Below, one piece after another: positions 22,874 to 33,074 of a stretch of 64,000 nucleotides of DNA. The translations under genes were made by a program, and so were the position numbers. The notes beneath the pieces were generated by a model. That model saw nothing but the letters and a program-made list of their open reading frames with translations, was not told the origin of the DNA and made no database searches. The stretch lies in the NCBI GenBank assembly GCA_021234155.1, contig JAJEKV010000056.1, positions 3,517,330 to 3,581,329 of the forward strand, in the 5' to 3' direction. Origin of the DNA: Isoetes taiwanensis (lineage: Eukaryota; Streptophyta; Lycopodiopsida; Isoetales; Isoetaceae). Each line of letters begins with the position of its first letter. The stretch's first letter is position 1.

Positions 22874-23270
22874 TGGACAAGGGCATGGTCGACTCCACCT
22901 TGAGTGGAGGGGACTAGGTTTTCCGGGTCCAAGCTCACCGTTTACTCTTGTAATTTTATTGATTAATCTATTTAGTTTAGAAAAAATTGGGGAGACTTGG
23001 ACAAGGGCATGGTCGGCTCCGCCTTGAGTGGAGAAGACTAGGTGTTCCGGGTCCAAGCTCACCGCCTACTCTTGTTTATTTTTTTATTAATATATCAATA
23101 AATAGAAATCTTTACGGGATTGGACAAGGGCATGGTCGGCTCCACCTTGAGTGGAGAGGACTTGGTGTACCGGGTCCATTCTCTATTTAATTTATTACCT
23201 TCACCAACGGCATGGACAAGGGCATGGTTGGCTCCACCTTGAGTGGAGAAGACCGGGTCTACCGGGTCCA
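22874..23270. repeat. Four 58-bp repeats, each with a conserved hairpin
   Basis: Cores at 22874-22931, 22998-23055, 23121-23178 and 23213-23270 are exactly 58 bp each and begin TGGACAAGGGCATGGT and end CCGGGTCCA. Spacers of 66, 65 and 34 bp are AT-rich and not conserved. Every core has an inner stem CTCCAC-CTTGA-GTGGAG (the second copy has CTCCGC, which still pairs as G-U in RNA) and outer TGGAC/GTCCA complementarity. They sit in an apparent intron of the element gene. Conservation of the core but not the spacers suggests a functional or structural unit. Confidence 0.88.
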
Positions 23271-24082
23271 TAACACCTGTTTTTTTATATCTTGTTTGTT
23301 TCTTCAAATTTTAAACAAAAAAAGAAAAATAAAAGGCTGAGTCAGTTAGGGTTTTGAAAAAAATTGCATTATTGATTTTCGGGTTTTTAGTTAAGAATGT
23401 TGTTTTTTAAAAATGTTAGGGATGTCAAAGAAACACTGATGTGGAGTGGTTAAGAGCAAGAAAAAATTTCAATAGTTGGTTTTTAAAAAAAAATTAAAAG
23501 GGAAACTAACTCTTAAGAAAGTAGGTAAAGATTCATAATGAAGGTTTGAAAAAAGTCACAAAGCAAGATTAATGAATCTAAATTGGTTTGTAGGTATGGC
23601 CCCGAGTGTGAAGACACAAATGGTTAGTGAGATTAGACGCGTGGTCATAAATGAGATATGTGCTAACGAAAGTCCCGACCGAGAGATGCAAACTGGTCAA
23701 CGTGTCGACCATTTTGTCAGACATGTGAAAAGGAAGTGCCAATTTGAGTTAGCACAAAAATGGCCAGGTCAAGAAGAAATGTTGACTTCTCTCCTTCACA
23801 CATGTAAAGCCAATGATTGGAAACCCCATGGATGAACTGAAGACATGTTTGAAGCATTCAGTGCAGCTTAAAAGTCCCAATGCCGAGGCTCGTGTCAAGG
23901 AATGGGTAGCTTCATGGAATTCCTCAAAGAAGCGACGTGCAGATCCCAAGAACATCATTGCGGATCTCAATGCACGTCAGTTGGAGGTAATTAAAAATGC
24001 TTTGCATCAGGGGGGGAAGCTCTAGTGGAGCAGGGCCTAGCAAGGCCCACTTTTCTTTGGAGAATCACATGAACACATCAAT

Positions 24083-24333
24083 GGGCAAAAGTATGCTGGT
24101 GGGGTGCAAAAGCAGGCGTCCGGACACATGCTGACAGCACTCATATAGCACCCCATATGGCAGCTTGTTTAAGGTGTTACTGGTACTAGCACACGGTAAT
24201 TAGGTAATCAATAGAAATATGTAACAACTCCAATTAATAACAAGTGGAATACTATGATAGAATAGTACATCCAGGGTGCTGATCTAAGTGCTGGGGCCGC
24301 GTTTTTTTGATACCCACTAGCATACTTTTGCCC
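24083..24333. mobile_element. 251-bp MITE with 21-bp TIRs, TSD CAAT
   Basis: The left end GGGCAAAAGTATGCTGGTGGG is inverted at the right end (CCCACTAGCATACTTTTGCCC), with one or two mismatches. The flanking CAAT occurs at 24079-24082 and 24334-24337. Deleting one CAAT plus the element joins the two sides of the kinase-like ORF in frame (…NHMNTS|IFVDPIP…). No coding capacity is apparent. Confidence 0.8.
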
Positions 24334-24378
24334 CAATCTTTGTTGATCCCATACCCGTAGAGGCCGTGGATGTGATAC

Positions 24379-24613
24379 CCGGGGGATGCACTTAGTAATA
24401 AAAGGGTATGGACATCTGCATTCGAAGTGTGCCCAAAAACATCCCTAGTATACTGATCTGTGGAAGCTAATTTAACCCCTAAAGTATATATTTTGCCCCA
24501 GATAATGGCAAAAAACCCCCTAATGGTAAGTATACAAATACTGAATGGTAAAAAAAACCCCCCTTTCTTGCATGCACATGTCCCGTACTGCAAAGAATAC
24601 TGAATCCCCCGGG
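24379..24613. mobile_element. 235-bp MITE, copy 2 (Mutator-like)
   Basis: This is a near-identical copy of the element at 17504-17739, differing by one A in an A7/A6 run and the final A/G. It is flanked by ATGTGATAC (24370-24378 and 24614-24622; the match can be extended to GGATGTGATAC). Its removal leaves the kinase-like frame intact (…AVDV|IRLIEE…). The near-identity of the two copies implies recent spread. Confidence 0.9.
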
Positions 24614-25482
24614 ATGTGATACGCCTTATTGAGGAGAAACCAACACATCGCACGTATCAAAAGAAGATCAACGGAACACAACACTTCCAAGATGATGAGC
24701 TATACAGTGGATGGGTTTTCAAGGGCAAAGATAGGGCAGAGACGTATGAGATGGCTCAAAGATACATACGCTTCAAGAGCCCGCATCCTGCTTTGGCTAC
24801 ATCCATTGGACTTGCATATGAAGTTGCTAGCTCTAGTGGGGATACCATAGGGCCAATGGTGATTCTACCTTTCATGAATGGAGAGACACTTGCACACTTG
24901 TTTGACTATTTACCTAATAACTTGTCACGTTTTAGAAGATGGTCAAATGCAATTGCTAGCGCCAAGAAGAGAACCGACAAACACATAGGCTGAACTTAGG
25001 AGCAAAATGCGAGTTGTATATCGATGTTTCGAGATAGCTCTTGCCCTAGCAGAAGGTGTCGTTGAGATCCACAAAGGCCACTTCACTCACACAAAGCTTA
25101 ATTGCAAGAGAGTCAAATTACATTTTGATGATGAGTACCAAAATGTGTGGGTGGCCATTGGTGATTGGGACAATGCAATTCATTTTTACGCCAAAGAGCA
25201 TCGTCCCTTGTTGAAGTGTCGGTACTTACTTTCGGATGGACAAGCAAAATATCCATGGTTAGAGGAAAGCGTGTTTGAGAAATCAAAGGATGATGATGGG
25301 TGTATGGGGACACGAAATTCATGATGTCTATGCATTGGGATATATTTATGAGATGCTTCTGGATTTCGTGCAAGCTATGCGACGAATGGAGTGGTTTAAT
25401 AATAACAACAATGCCCAATGGATTAATCCAACCCATATGTACCAACGACGTCTTGACAAGTTGGAGGAGCAAAAACAAGAAT

Positions 25483-26102
25483 GATGTGCCTACTTGAAGG
25501 CGTATTCTCATCACGACCCAAAGCTTCGAAGTTGTTGAAGCCTTACAAAGTGTTGGAATATCTTCTACCATGGTTGTGAGACAAAGACGACACATGAAGT
25601 GCATGGATGCCTTGGAGATGTCAAAATTGTTGTTGTCACAACTCAAAGAATGAATACAATATTGTATATCTTGCCATGTTTAAGAGTATTAAATTTTTTT
25701 AATTGTCTAATAACCAAATATATAAAGACACTTTTAATTATTCAAATCCCAATGTTTTGTAATGAACTTCCCATGTTGCTAACATTTGTTGCTTTCCTAC
25801 TATGTTATTCATCGCACTCCATATAAATAATTTGCAAGTTTTTGCACATGTCCAGCAACCATGGGATACGGCACGATGGCATATCTATTGTTCACAACTT
25901 TACTTCTCGCGTGGCTTGGTAGCCTTATTGACAGCCCTAAACCTGCAAAGGCCTTTAAGAGGCGAAGTTGATCGTTCAGGTTTAGCTCGCCACCACCGCC
26001 ACCTCCACCATTGTGCGGATTTGGTATGGATTATTTTCTAGGATAAAATGTAAGTTAACCATTTATTTTTAACGTTCTAATGTTTTTAAATGTAGCGTGT
26101 AA
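25483..26102. other. Inter-exon or intergenic DNA of the CACTA-like element
   Basis: No supported coding exon is found. Short ORFs on both strands lack recognisable character. Confidence 0.4.
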
Positions 26103-27429
26103 ATGCGGTTGCGTCCTTCTTTTCCTAGCATAATGTTCGTCATCGTGGTTGTGGGCGGATCTTCTTCTCATGAAAGACGAAGAGGCGGAAAAGGACCTCG
26201 CGTCGAGGAGGAAGACGAAGAGCAGGGAACTCCGAGATATCAACGAGGCGATAACCCTGAAGATAGGTGGAATGCCTTGCAATTCGGGATGACGCCCGCA
26301 GAAAGGGAGATTGCACGCCAGGCTGTTGAACAAAGTAGGCGGAGGTCTGGCGCCTATGACCCTCCACGTCATAGCTCATACACTCCTTCAGAATTCAATT
26401 TTGGGCCTTCAGGGGCGAGGAGATTCAACCCGCGAATGAGCACCGGCCCGTCGTTCACGTCGGAGTGGGACTTAATTCCTCTTCAAGCTCTATTAAAGAT
26501 CGTGCACCACCGCACCACCTCCCGTCGACATGTCTTTGAATATGAGTGAGTTCATCTTGAATTATGCCTTTTTTTGTTCACTAATACATATTCATATGTT
26601 AGTGGTATGTTGAGTGTAGTAACAAGAAGGTCTTGCGCCACAACAACTCGAGATGGCGACAATTTTTGGAAGATGGCTAATAGTGTCACAAATAGCATTT
26701 GCCAAAACGTCCACAAGGGTGAATGGAACTCGGGAGCCTATGATGAGGAAAAAGAGAGGATCAAGGCGATTTTAGAAGCAGAATATCCCGAGCTCAAGTC
26801 AGGAGAGATCTCATTGTTCAAGACAGGGTAAACATGTTAAAGCCACCAGGTATTAGGCTCTTTCGTTCTTCATTATAACCTCATTGTACTCATATTTTAT
26901 TTATATTTTGCAGAGGTAATCAGAAGAAGCAACTGAAAGATCTTGCCAAAGCTACAGGAGTCTCGATAGAGGAAGTGGCACAACCTATCTGGTTGACTCA
27001 TGAGGCATTTCAAGTACATCATCTCTCCCATGAGTCGTATAATTAGATGACGCCATGTGGACTAAGTCCTTGTATTGCATTGTAGTGTTTGAAGGCCAAC
27101 ATATTATCAAAGAAAGGGGAAGCTAGAACAAAGCCGACTTTGGACGAGCGAGGTGCAACGAAGCGATTGGCGACTATAGTTCCAATAAACCTGGTCCGCG
27201 GGTTATGGCTTTACGGATAAGCTATTTGTAAGTATAAATTTGGTTTATAATGTAGGTTCTCGAAGTTGAACACTAACATTAGTTTTGGTGCTCATTCTCA
27301 ATAGAAGTCATTTGTCGATTCGCCCATTTGCTAAGCGAGGGATAGGTTCAATATTGTATCGTTTTATACATAATCACGTATTTTTTCGTTTGATATCTGA
27401 CACAAATTTGGCGTTTAATACGTCAAAAT

Positions 27430-27740
27430 ACGGCTAAAAATTTCCGTACGCCGAAAACTTTCGGCGAAGCGAAAACAAGCTTTTCGCTTTACAGCGAAGT
27501 CCGGTTCGCGTAAGTTTAAATAGTTTTAAACTACGCCGAACCGGTTATAGTTTGGCGTAAAGCGAAATAAACTGTTTAAAACGCGAAAACATCTTCGCAT
27601 AAGTTTAAAGCGGTCAAATTAAACGCGAAACTATTTCGGTTCGGCGTAAAAAACAACTGTTTAAACTGAAGATGTTTTCGGCGTAAAGCGAAGCAGGTTG
27701 TTTTCGCCACGCCGAAACTTTGCAAAGCATCTTGGGCCTT
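27430..27740. repeat. hAT left subterminal repeat array
   Basis: Dense repeats of GCGAA, TTCGC, CGCCGAA and GTTTAAA in both orientations. The matching array lies next to the right terminus (37430-37740). Subterminal motif clusters like this bind hAT transposases in well-studied members such as Ac. Confidence 0.75.
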
Positions 27741-28173
27741 TTGCTAAGGGAAAAAACTTTTTGCGCCAATTGTTGGGTCTATTTTGTGCGGTGAAATATT
27801 ATATATAAGGAAAAATTGTTTAGCTCTAGAATTAGCCTCGAGCGTTGACTACCGGGTTGAGTCCACATACTCTTTGGGAAGCTGGACCTTTGAGGTGTGG
27901 GTTATTGCGTCCAGGGGCGGCGGAATTGTGAAGTGAGATTCCTCCTTCCACGAGTTTTCCGACCTTGGGTTCCTACCACGTTCCTTAGAGACCTATAGGT
28001 TCTGTCCTTCACTCCTTACGTTCGAACCCGGACGTCGATGTAACTATATGCGCAAATGAGCTTGCTCCTTGGCAGTATATAGAACGTCGGCCTTTAGTTT
28101 GGACGATTAATGAGTCTTTACCCTTTAGCATACTAAAAGCGAGGGGGGACGGTAATTTTAGATAGCGGCGGGG
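27741..28173. other. hAT 5' non-coding region
   Basis: No ORF is supported. This stretch lies between the subterminal array and the transposase relic and presumably held its promoter. Confidence 0.4.
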
Positions 28174-30315
28174 ATGCCACCTGGTCATGCATCTACATCA
28201 GGTGCCGCCGCGCCATGCATCCACATCCGGCGCCCGCCCGGGGTCATGCATCATCGTCTAGGGGTGCGCAGACCATTGCGCTTGGTCATGGCGGAGGCCA
28301 CGGGGAGTTGGAACAAAGACGCGTGGAAGAATTATATGTCGAAATCTCGGTGGTCGAAAGAGAGGTCCCGAGTGGGGATTTGTGAAGGAATTTGGTCGGA
28401 ATGAGTGGCAATGTGTATTTTGTGGGTACATCGTCAATAAATGGATCCGCGACAAGAATACGAGCTCATCTTTTACGGGATCCTAAAATTGGGGTGCAAA
28501 CATGTACGGCATCTGGCCGACATACGACAAGATGCACTTGAAGTGTTGGGTCGAAAAAATAATAGAAGCGAGAAGAACACGGCCAAGGGATAGCCAAGAA
28601 CCTTCACCATGCCAAGAAGAAGAGATCAATTACACCACCCCTCCTGCGGCAATAGCCAACGCACCAACCGGAGGGTGGACTAGGGTCGATAGGTGGATTA
28701 AGCACGAGGCGAAAAAAAGAATGGCGAGAGACAATTCGGTTTAGTGGAAAGACAGACTAAGCAACAGAGGGTTGACCGGTGCTTAACATCGAAGCAAGCG
28801 AAGAAGACTTAATTGAAGGTTGTAGAGGCCTTTCTATCTGCCGGGTTGTCTCCACATATTTTGGAGCACAAAGCAATCAAAGAAGCCTTCCGGGGAAGTT
28901 GCCAAAGCAGGCCCGACTTTTTAGATTGCCTTCATACAAACATGCGAATAACAAAATGGTGGATGAAATTCATGGAAGAATGGTCGAGAGGGTGGCCGAA
29001 GTTAAGTCGAAGTTGCGAAGCCGGGCCAGCCTCTCTAGTCACCGATGGTTGGAGCAATGTAAATAAGGACCATCTTATAAATTTCATGATCGTATATCCG
29101 TGGGGTAAGTATTCTTGAAAACCGTAGAAACCAAACCCTGACCAAGTCACGGAGATTGGATTTTTCAAAAGACAAAGGCGTGATAGAGAGTTTTGGACCG
29201 AAGAGAATATTTCGGTCGTAATGGACAATGCATCTAATTGTAAGTTAGCGGGTGAAATGTTGGAGTCCAATTTCCGGGATTGCACGCGACCGGTACCGCC
29301 AATGCCATTGCCTAAACTTATTCTTTGAAGGACTGGTTTTCACAAAGACGCTTTGGTTCAAAGATCCCATTCAAAAGGCCCGTCGTCTCGTGAAATTCAT
29401 CACAAAGAAGCCGCAATTTACGCCATATACAAGTCATTGCGTCGGAAGGCCCTTGCACTCATGAATCCCGGGCGAGACCGGTTTGGTTCCAATTACATTT
29501 GTCTTGAAAGAGTGCTCAGTGTCGCGACTCAATTATCTCGACCTTCAACCATACTGAGTTCTTTGAATGGGGGAGGAGGTGAAGGGAAAAAAATGCTTCA
29601 AAACACGGCTGAAGAAGTCAGCTCTTCGAAATGCTTGGGCGGGAGACATTTTGAGAGGCGTTAAGAATGTTGTCAAGTGCATGCAACACGTTTGTCATGC
29701 CATCAAAACCCTTGATTCTTGAAGGCAAGCACCGAAAGGTGTGGAGGTGCGGCACTCCATTCAATCCTTTCTAGAACGCGATGGCCCTAATGCACCCTTT
29801 GACAATGCTAAAGCCAAGAAACCTTTGCTTAGAGACTTTAATGAACGATGGAAGAAGTCCTATAATGATCTTCATGGCGCCAAGACATGCCTTAGACCCA
29901 CACAACCATGATATGGACCAGCATACGATAAAGAAGTGATGGGTTCATTGAAGAAGGTTGCAAAAACGCTTTTACCCCCAACATTTCGGACTACAAAGTT
30001 TTCATTGCCGAAGTTAATGAATACCGAACTTGAGTGGAAGGTGGGCGGATGAAGAGCTTCACGATGCAATTGGAGAGTCACAAGAAGGAACCAAATATGG
30101 AATCTTATGCATGGTGGCAAGCCCATGGACAAGTTCTTCGTCACGTTCTGTGCCCTCGCAGAATGACTATCCTCTCCTTGGTATCCTCCAATAGTGCAAG
30201 TGAGAGAAACTGGAGTGCTTATAAATATATACATAGTGTGACACACGAAACGCCTCCCCGCATAAGAAGGCCGACAAACTTGTATATAACTTCTCAACCT
30301 GGCGTCTCTTGAATC
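28174..30315 (+). pseudogene. hAT transposase, frameshifted
   Basis: Relics follow the canonical hAT order. A BED-type zinc finger is seen as EWQCVFCGYIVN (28385-28435), completed one frame over by ATRIRAHLLRDPKIGVQTC. A DUF659-like core follows (SLVTDGWSNVNKDHLINFM, about 29025-29090). Next is a middle region with RFGSNYICLERVLSVATQL (about 29478-29535). The C-terminal dimerisation motif SSNSASERNWSAYKYIHS (30188-30240) leads into KADKLVYNFS one frame over. At least three frame changes and several stops are visible, so the element cannot make its own transposase unless introns explain some breaks. The plus orientation agrees with the outer gene. Confidence 0.75.
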
Positions 30316-30321
30316 GCAGCG

Positions 30322-30783
30322 ATGGTGCGGCCAGTAGTTGATAAGCTGCAGTTCCCTTTCATGGATGCAGATTCTGAAGTGGAAGAGGACAACTTCGAAG
30401 ACAGTGAGGACGAGCTGCTTGCTGTAAATGCCGCTAACCATGTTGACGAGGACATTCAACGTACCCATTTTGTCGATGCCGAAGATGATTTAGACAAGAA
30501 CATGTTCTCGGACAACTCAGACGACAGCGAAGATACAGAAGAGGAGTCAGATACAGAAAGGCCAGGTCCAAGTAATACAAGAGATCAGCATGAGGACTTA
30601 ATGGTACGCGAGCCATCGGACTCTCCAATGCCAATGACCCAGACAAACAGGCAACGAGTCAGAAAGAACACATCTCGAGGACGTTCCCAAAGGGGGAAAA
30701 GGCCGGAGGAGGAGGTTGAGCCTAGGCCCGGTGGCGTAAGAAGACGGAAGTGCATGATGATGAAATTGATGAAGAGGCGGTGA
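30322..30783 (+). CDS. Acidic low-complexity ORF after the hAT transposase
   Basis: A 153-codon ORF rich in Asp, Glu and Ser (FEDSEDELLAVNAANHVDED; SDNSDDSEDTEEESDTERP), ending with an Arg/Lys-rich tail. It overlaps the transposase C-terminus region in another frame and may be the original acidic C-terminal extension of that protein. Some plant hAT proteins end in such acidic tails. It is not a recognised family. Confidence 0.45.
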   Translation: MVRPVVDKLQFPFMDADSEVEEDNFEDSEDELLAVNAANHVDEDIQRTHFVDAEDDLDKNMFSDNSDDSEDTEEESDTERPGPSNTRDQHEDLMVREPSDSPMPMTQTNRQRVRKNTSRGRSQRGKRPEEEVEPRPGGVRRRKCMMMKLMKRR

Positions 30784-31092
30784 TGTCTAGAGAGAGGAGG
30801 TGATGACTACCCCTCGGTTGTCTATTGTAATCGTGTATGAGGATGTTCAAAACTATTGTAACCATCCTGGCACTATGAATTAAAAGTAAAGTTTTTTGTT
30901 ACAAGTTTTTTGTCTTCCATATATTTCGTTACCTTGTGGAATTTTCCTTTCATGTATGATGTTTGTTTCATGTATTGTATGATGGTTCATGACTAGATAG
31001 GTACACGATCCACTCTCCAACCACTGGATACACGATCCACTCTCCAACCACTAGATAGGTGAGTGCAAGCATGGGTCACCGGATATCAAAGT
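30784..31092. other. Non-coding, with a short tandem duplication
   Basis: At about 31002-31048 the phrase ACACGATCCACTCTCCAACC occurs twice in tandem, directly before the first long hairpin. No gene is seen. Confidence 0.6.
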
Positions 31093-31217
31093 CAAAGCAT
31101 CGAGAATTTCCCAATCTTGCTCACCCCGCCTCTGTGGACAATGGAACTTAGCATTCAAGCTAAGCTACATTGCCCAAAGAGGCGGGGAAAGAAAGAGTGG
31201 GAAGTGTCGATGCTTTG
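31093..31217 (+). ncRNA. MicroRNA-precursor-like hairpin 1
   Basis: A 125-nt inverted repeat. The outer ends CAAAGCATCGA and TCGATGCTTTG pair perfectly, as do CCCCGCCTCT and AGAGGCGGGG near the middle. The top of the stem is CTTAGC-ATTCAA-GCTAAG. There are few mismatches along about 55 bp, and the loop is small. It is homologous to hairpins 2 and 3. No known microRNA was recognised. Confidence 0.5.
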
Positions 31218-31514
31218 AACTCAAATCAATCATCGAGCTATCTTATTTTATGTCGAACTTACCCCCAAAGACCTGGGTTCATGTATGATAGTTCTTTCTA
31301 TGTTTCTTTCATGTGTAACCGCAGTGCCCTGAAAACCTTCCGTGGATCAGACCCGTCTCGACCTCCGTTGTTGCTTGCCTCTTTCGCCCGCGAGAATCTT
31401 CTTGATGAGAAGTAATCTACGCGAAGGGGCCAAAGCGACCTCGGACCAGCCCGGACGAATCGATCCATCGGAAGGTTCACAAAGGTACCCGGTACCCAAG
31501 TCGGGAATAACTTT

Positions 31515-31686
31515 GGTATGCCAAATCGCCATTTGAATGCTATCTGGACCTATAATTGCGTACTCTATTCCTCACGGGTGGCACATGCTCGAATACCCAA
31601 ATGGGTTTGCATGGCATGTGCCACCCAAAGGAATGGAGGTACAAATTATAGGTCCGGATGGCATCCAAATGGCGATTTGGCATGCC
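31515..31686 (+). ncRNA. Long near-perfect hairpin, unrelated to hairpins 1-3
   Basis: A 172-nt inverted repeat. The outer arms GGTATGCCAAATCGCCATTT and the complement ending at 31686 match closely; inner arms GGACCTATAATT/AATTATAGGTCC and GGGTGGCACATGC/GCATGTGCCACCC match perfectly. The stem is about 78 bp with a short loop near AATACCCAAATGGGTT, which can itself fold. The structure is like a young microRNA gene or a MITE-derived siRNA source. Confidence 0.5.
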
Positions 31687-32115
31687 ATCGGCGTCCAACC
31701 ACGTAGAATGCAAAAGCAACCACTAGGCTGATATCATCCGCTGCCACAATAAAAATAGAGTACTCAAAAACCTTGTTACCTACAATCCACCACCTTGCCA
31801 AAGGGGACGCGTACTCTAATTTGAAGTCATAGTGATGCTCAAGGTTCTCCATCAATAGCAGGAGTTAGGATGTTCCATGATTTGGTGCCTAACAACCGCT
31901 ATATAGATGGACAACACCCAGGCACCACTTTGGCTTGAAATTAGAGTGCGCTCTCACCTCTGACGTCATAGCAAGTTCAACCTCTAGAACGAACGATTTT
32001 TGCTCCGACTCCCATTGTGAGCCTCTTTGTGTAATATAACCTAGCAAAGTGACTAAGCTACATTGACACAGAGAGACTACACAAGAGAGTCAGAACAAAG
32101 CCCGCTCTTTCTAGA

Positions 32116-32153
32116 GGAGGTAACAAGAATTTCGAGAAGTCTATATTGTTTGC
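32116..32153. repeat. 38-bp direct repeat, left copy
   Basis: GGAGGTAACAAGAATTTCGA followed by GAAGTCTATATTGTTTGC is repeated without visible change at 32566-32603. The pair brackets hairpins 2 and 3. Confidence 0.85.
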
Positions 32154-32236
32154 AGCGAACAATATCAAGCCTGGTGAGTTGACAACCATTCAAGAAAGTC
32201 ACGCTCTAGGCCAGGATGAAAGAGACCTGAATACAA

Positions 32237-32352
32237 GCATCGAGACTTCCCAAACCTTGCTTTCACCCCTCTTTGAACAATGGAACTTAGCATGTAAACT
32301 AAGCTGCATTGCCCAAAGAGGAGGGGAAAGAAAGATTGGGAAGTCTCGATGC
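32237..32352 (+). ncRNA. MicroRNA-precursor-like hairpin 2
   Basis: A 116-nt hairpin. GCATCGAGACTTCCCA pairs perfectly with TGGGAAGTCTCGATGC. The full stem is about 54 bp with about 8 mismatches, and the loop is CTTAG-CATGTAAA-CTAAG. It is homologous to hairpins 1 and 3, with shared flanks (TGAACTCATCA downstream). Confidence 0.55.
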
Positions 32353-32402
32353 CTGAACTCATCAGTCACTAACATCCAATTAACCCGAAGACCTGGGTCC
32401 AG

Positions 32403-32522
32403 GCATCGAGACGTCCCAATCTTTGCTTTCCCCCGGGTCTTTGGACAATGGAACTTAGCATGTAAACTAAGCTACATTGCCCAAAGAGCCGGGGGGAAAG
32501 AAAAACGGGGAAGTCTCGATGC
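32403..32522 (+). ncRNA. MicroRNA-precursor-like hairpin 3
   Basis: A 120-nt hairpin with the same arms and loop as hairpin 2 (GCATCGAGACGTCCCA at left; GGGGAAGTCTCGATGC at right). It is a tandem duplicate 166 bp downstream of hairpin 2, with the shared flanking sequence GACCTGGGT before it. Confidence 0.55.
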
Positions 32523-32565
32523 TTGAACTCATCAATCACTAACATCTAATGAACCCACATCTAAA

Positions 32566-32603
32566 GGAGGTAACAAGAATTTCGAGAAGTCTATATTGTT
32601 TGC
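32566..32603. repeat. 38-bp direct repeat, right copy
   Basis: Repeat of 32116-32153, closing the hairpin pair unit. Confidence 0.85.
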
Positions 32604-32644
32604 CATGCGCTCTTGGCTTACTCCCTTTTCGAGTTTCTCGCTTA

Positions 32645-32699
32645 TGTATCTAATTCGCCCACCGAGTGGCGATGTCATCCTAGGGGCAAATTAGATACA
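32645..32699. repeat. Short hairpin
   Basis: TGTATCTAATT (32645-32655) pairs with AATTAGATACA (32689-32699), with GCCC/GGGC next to it. A smaller one (ATCCTAATT/AATTAGGAT) is at 32771-32800. Both lie in the same hairpin-rich segment of the hAT element. Confidence 0.6.
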
Positions 32700-33074
32700 C
32701 AAAGCAGTAAAACTAAAGAGACTAAGCCGGGGTGAGCGAAGTTGGAAGTCTCGAAGTTAGGAGTCCACTAATCCTAATTGGCATCGTCCCTAATTAGGAT
32801 GTTCAAAATCACTAACATACTTACTTTACTTAACTACAACACAAACAACTCAATGCGGCCGGCAACCCAACCCCCAAAATGTTATTTAGACAAAAAAATC
32901 CTCGTCAACGTTAGTTCATTCATGTGCATCTGAGATCTCAGGAAAAAATATCAAAAAATTAATGTAGAGTAGCTCATGGGTTAATGTAATCGTCATGCAT
33001 CCACATTCGCACTACTATCACTGGCCGCCCTGGAGGCGGGGGTGCATCGATTAATGTCCGGTACCTCTTCACCT

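Larger units (their letters stand above)
23594..25482 (+). pseudogene. Element gene with kinase-like domain, interrupted by two MITEs
   Basis: Following an acceptor at 23593, the frame reads GMAPSVKTQMVSEIRRVVIN and continues through a Lys/Arg-rich helical segment (to about 24020, with frame changes near 23825 and in a G7 run at 24010). After removal of the insertions at 24083-24333 and 24379-24613 the frame is continuous across both junctions. The 24640-25480 part resembles a protein kinase: VILPFMNGETLAHLFDYL (hinge/N-lobe end), HKGHFTHTKLNCKRVKLHF (catalytic-loop position, HRDLKPxN lost), GDWDNA (DFG position), PWLEESVF (APE position) and DVYALGYIYEMLLDF (helix F and after). The catalytic Asp is absent, so it is at best a pseudokinase. 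Stops at about 24991 and a frame shift near 25315 show decay. Confidence 0.55.
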
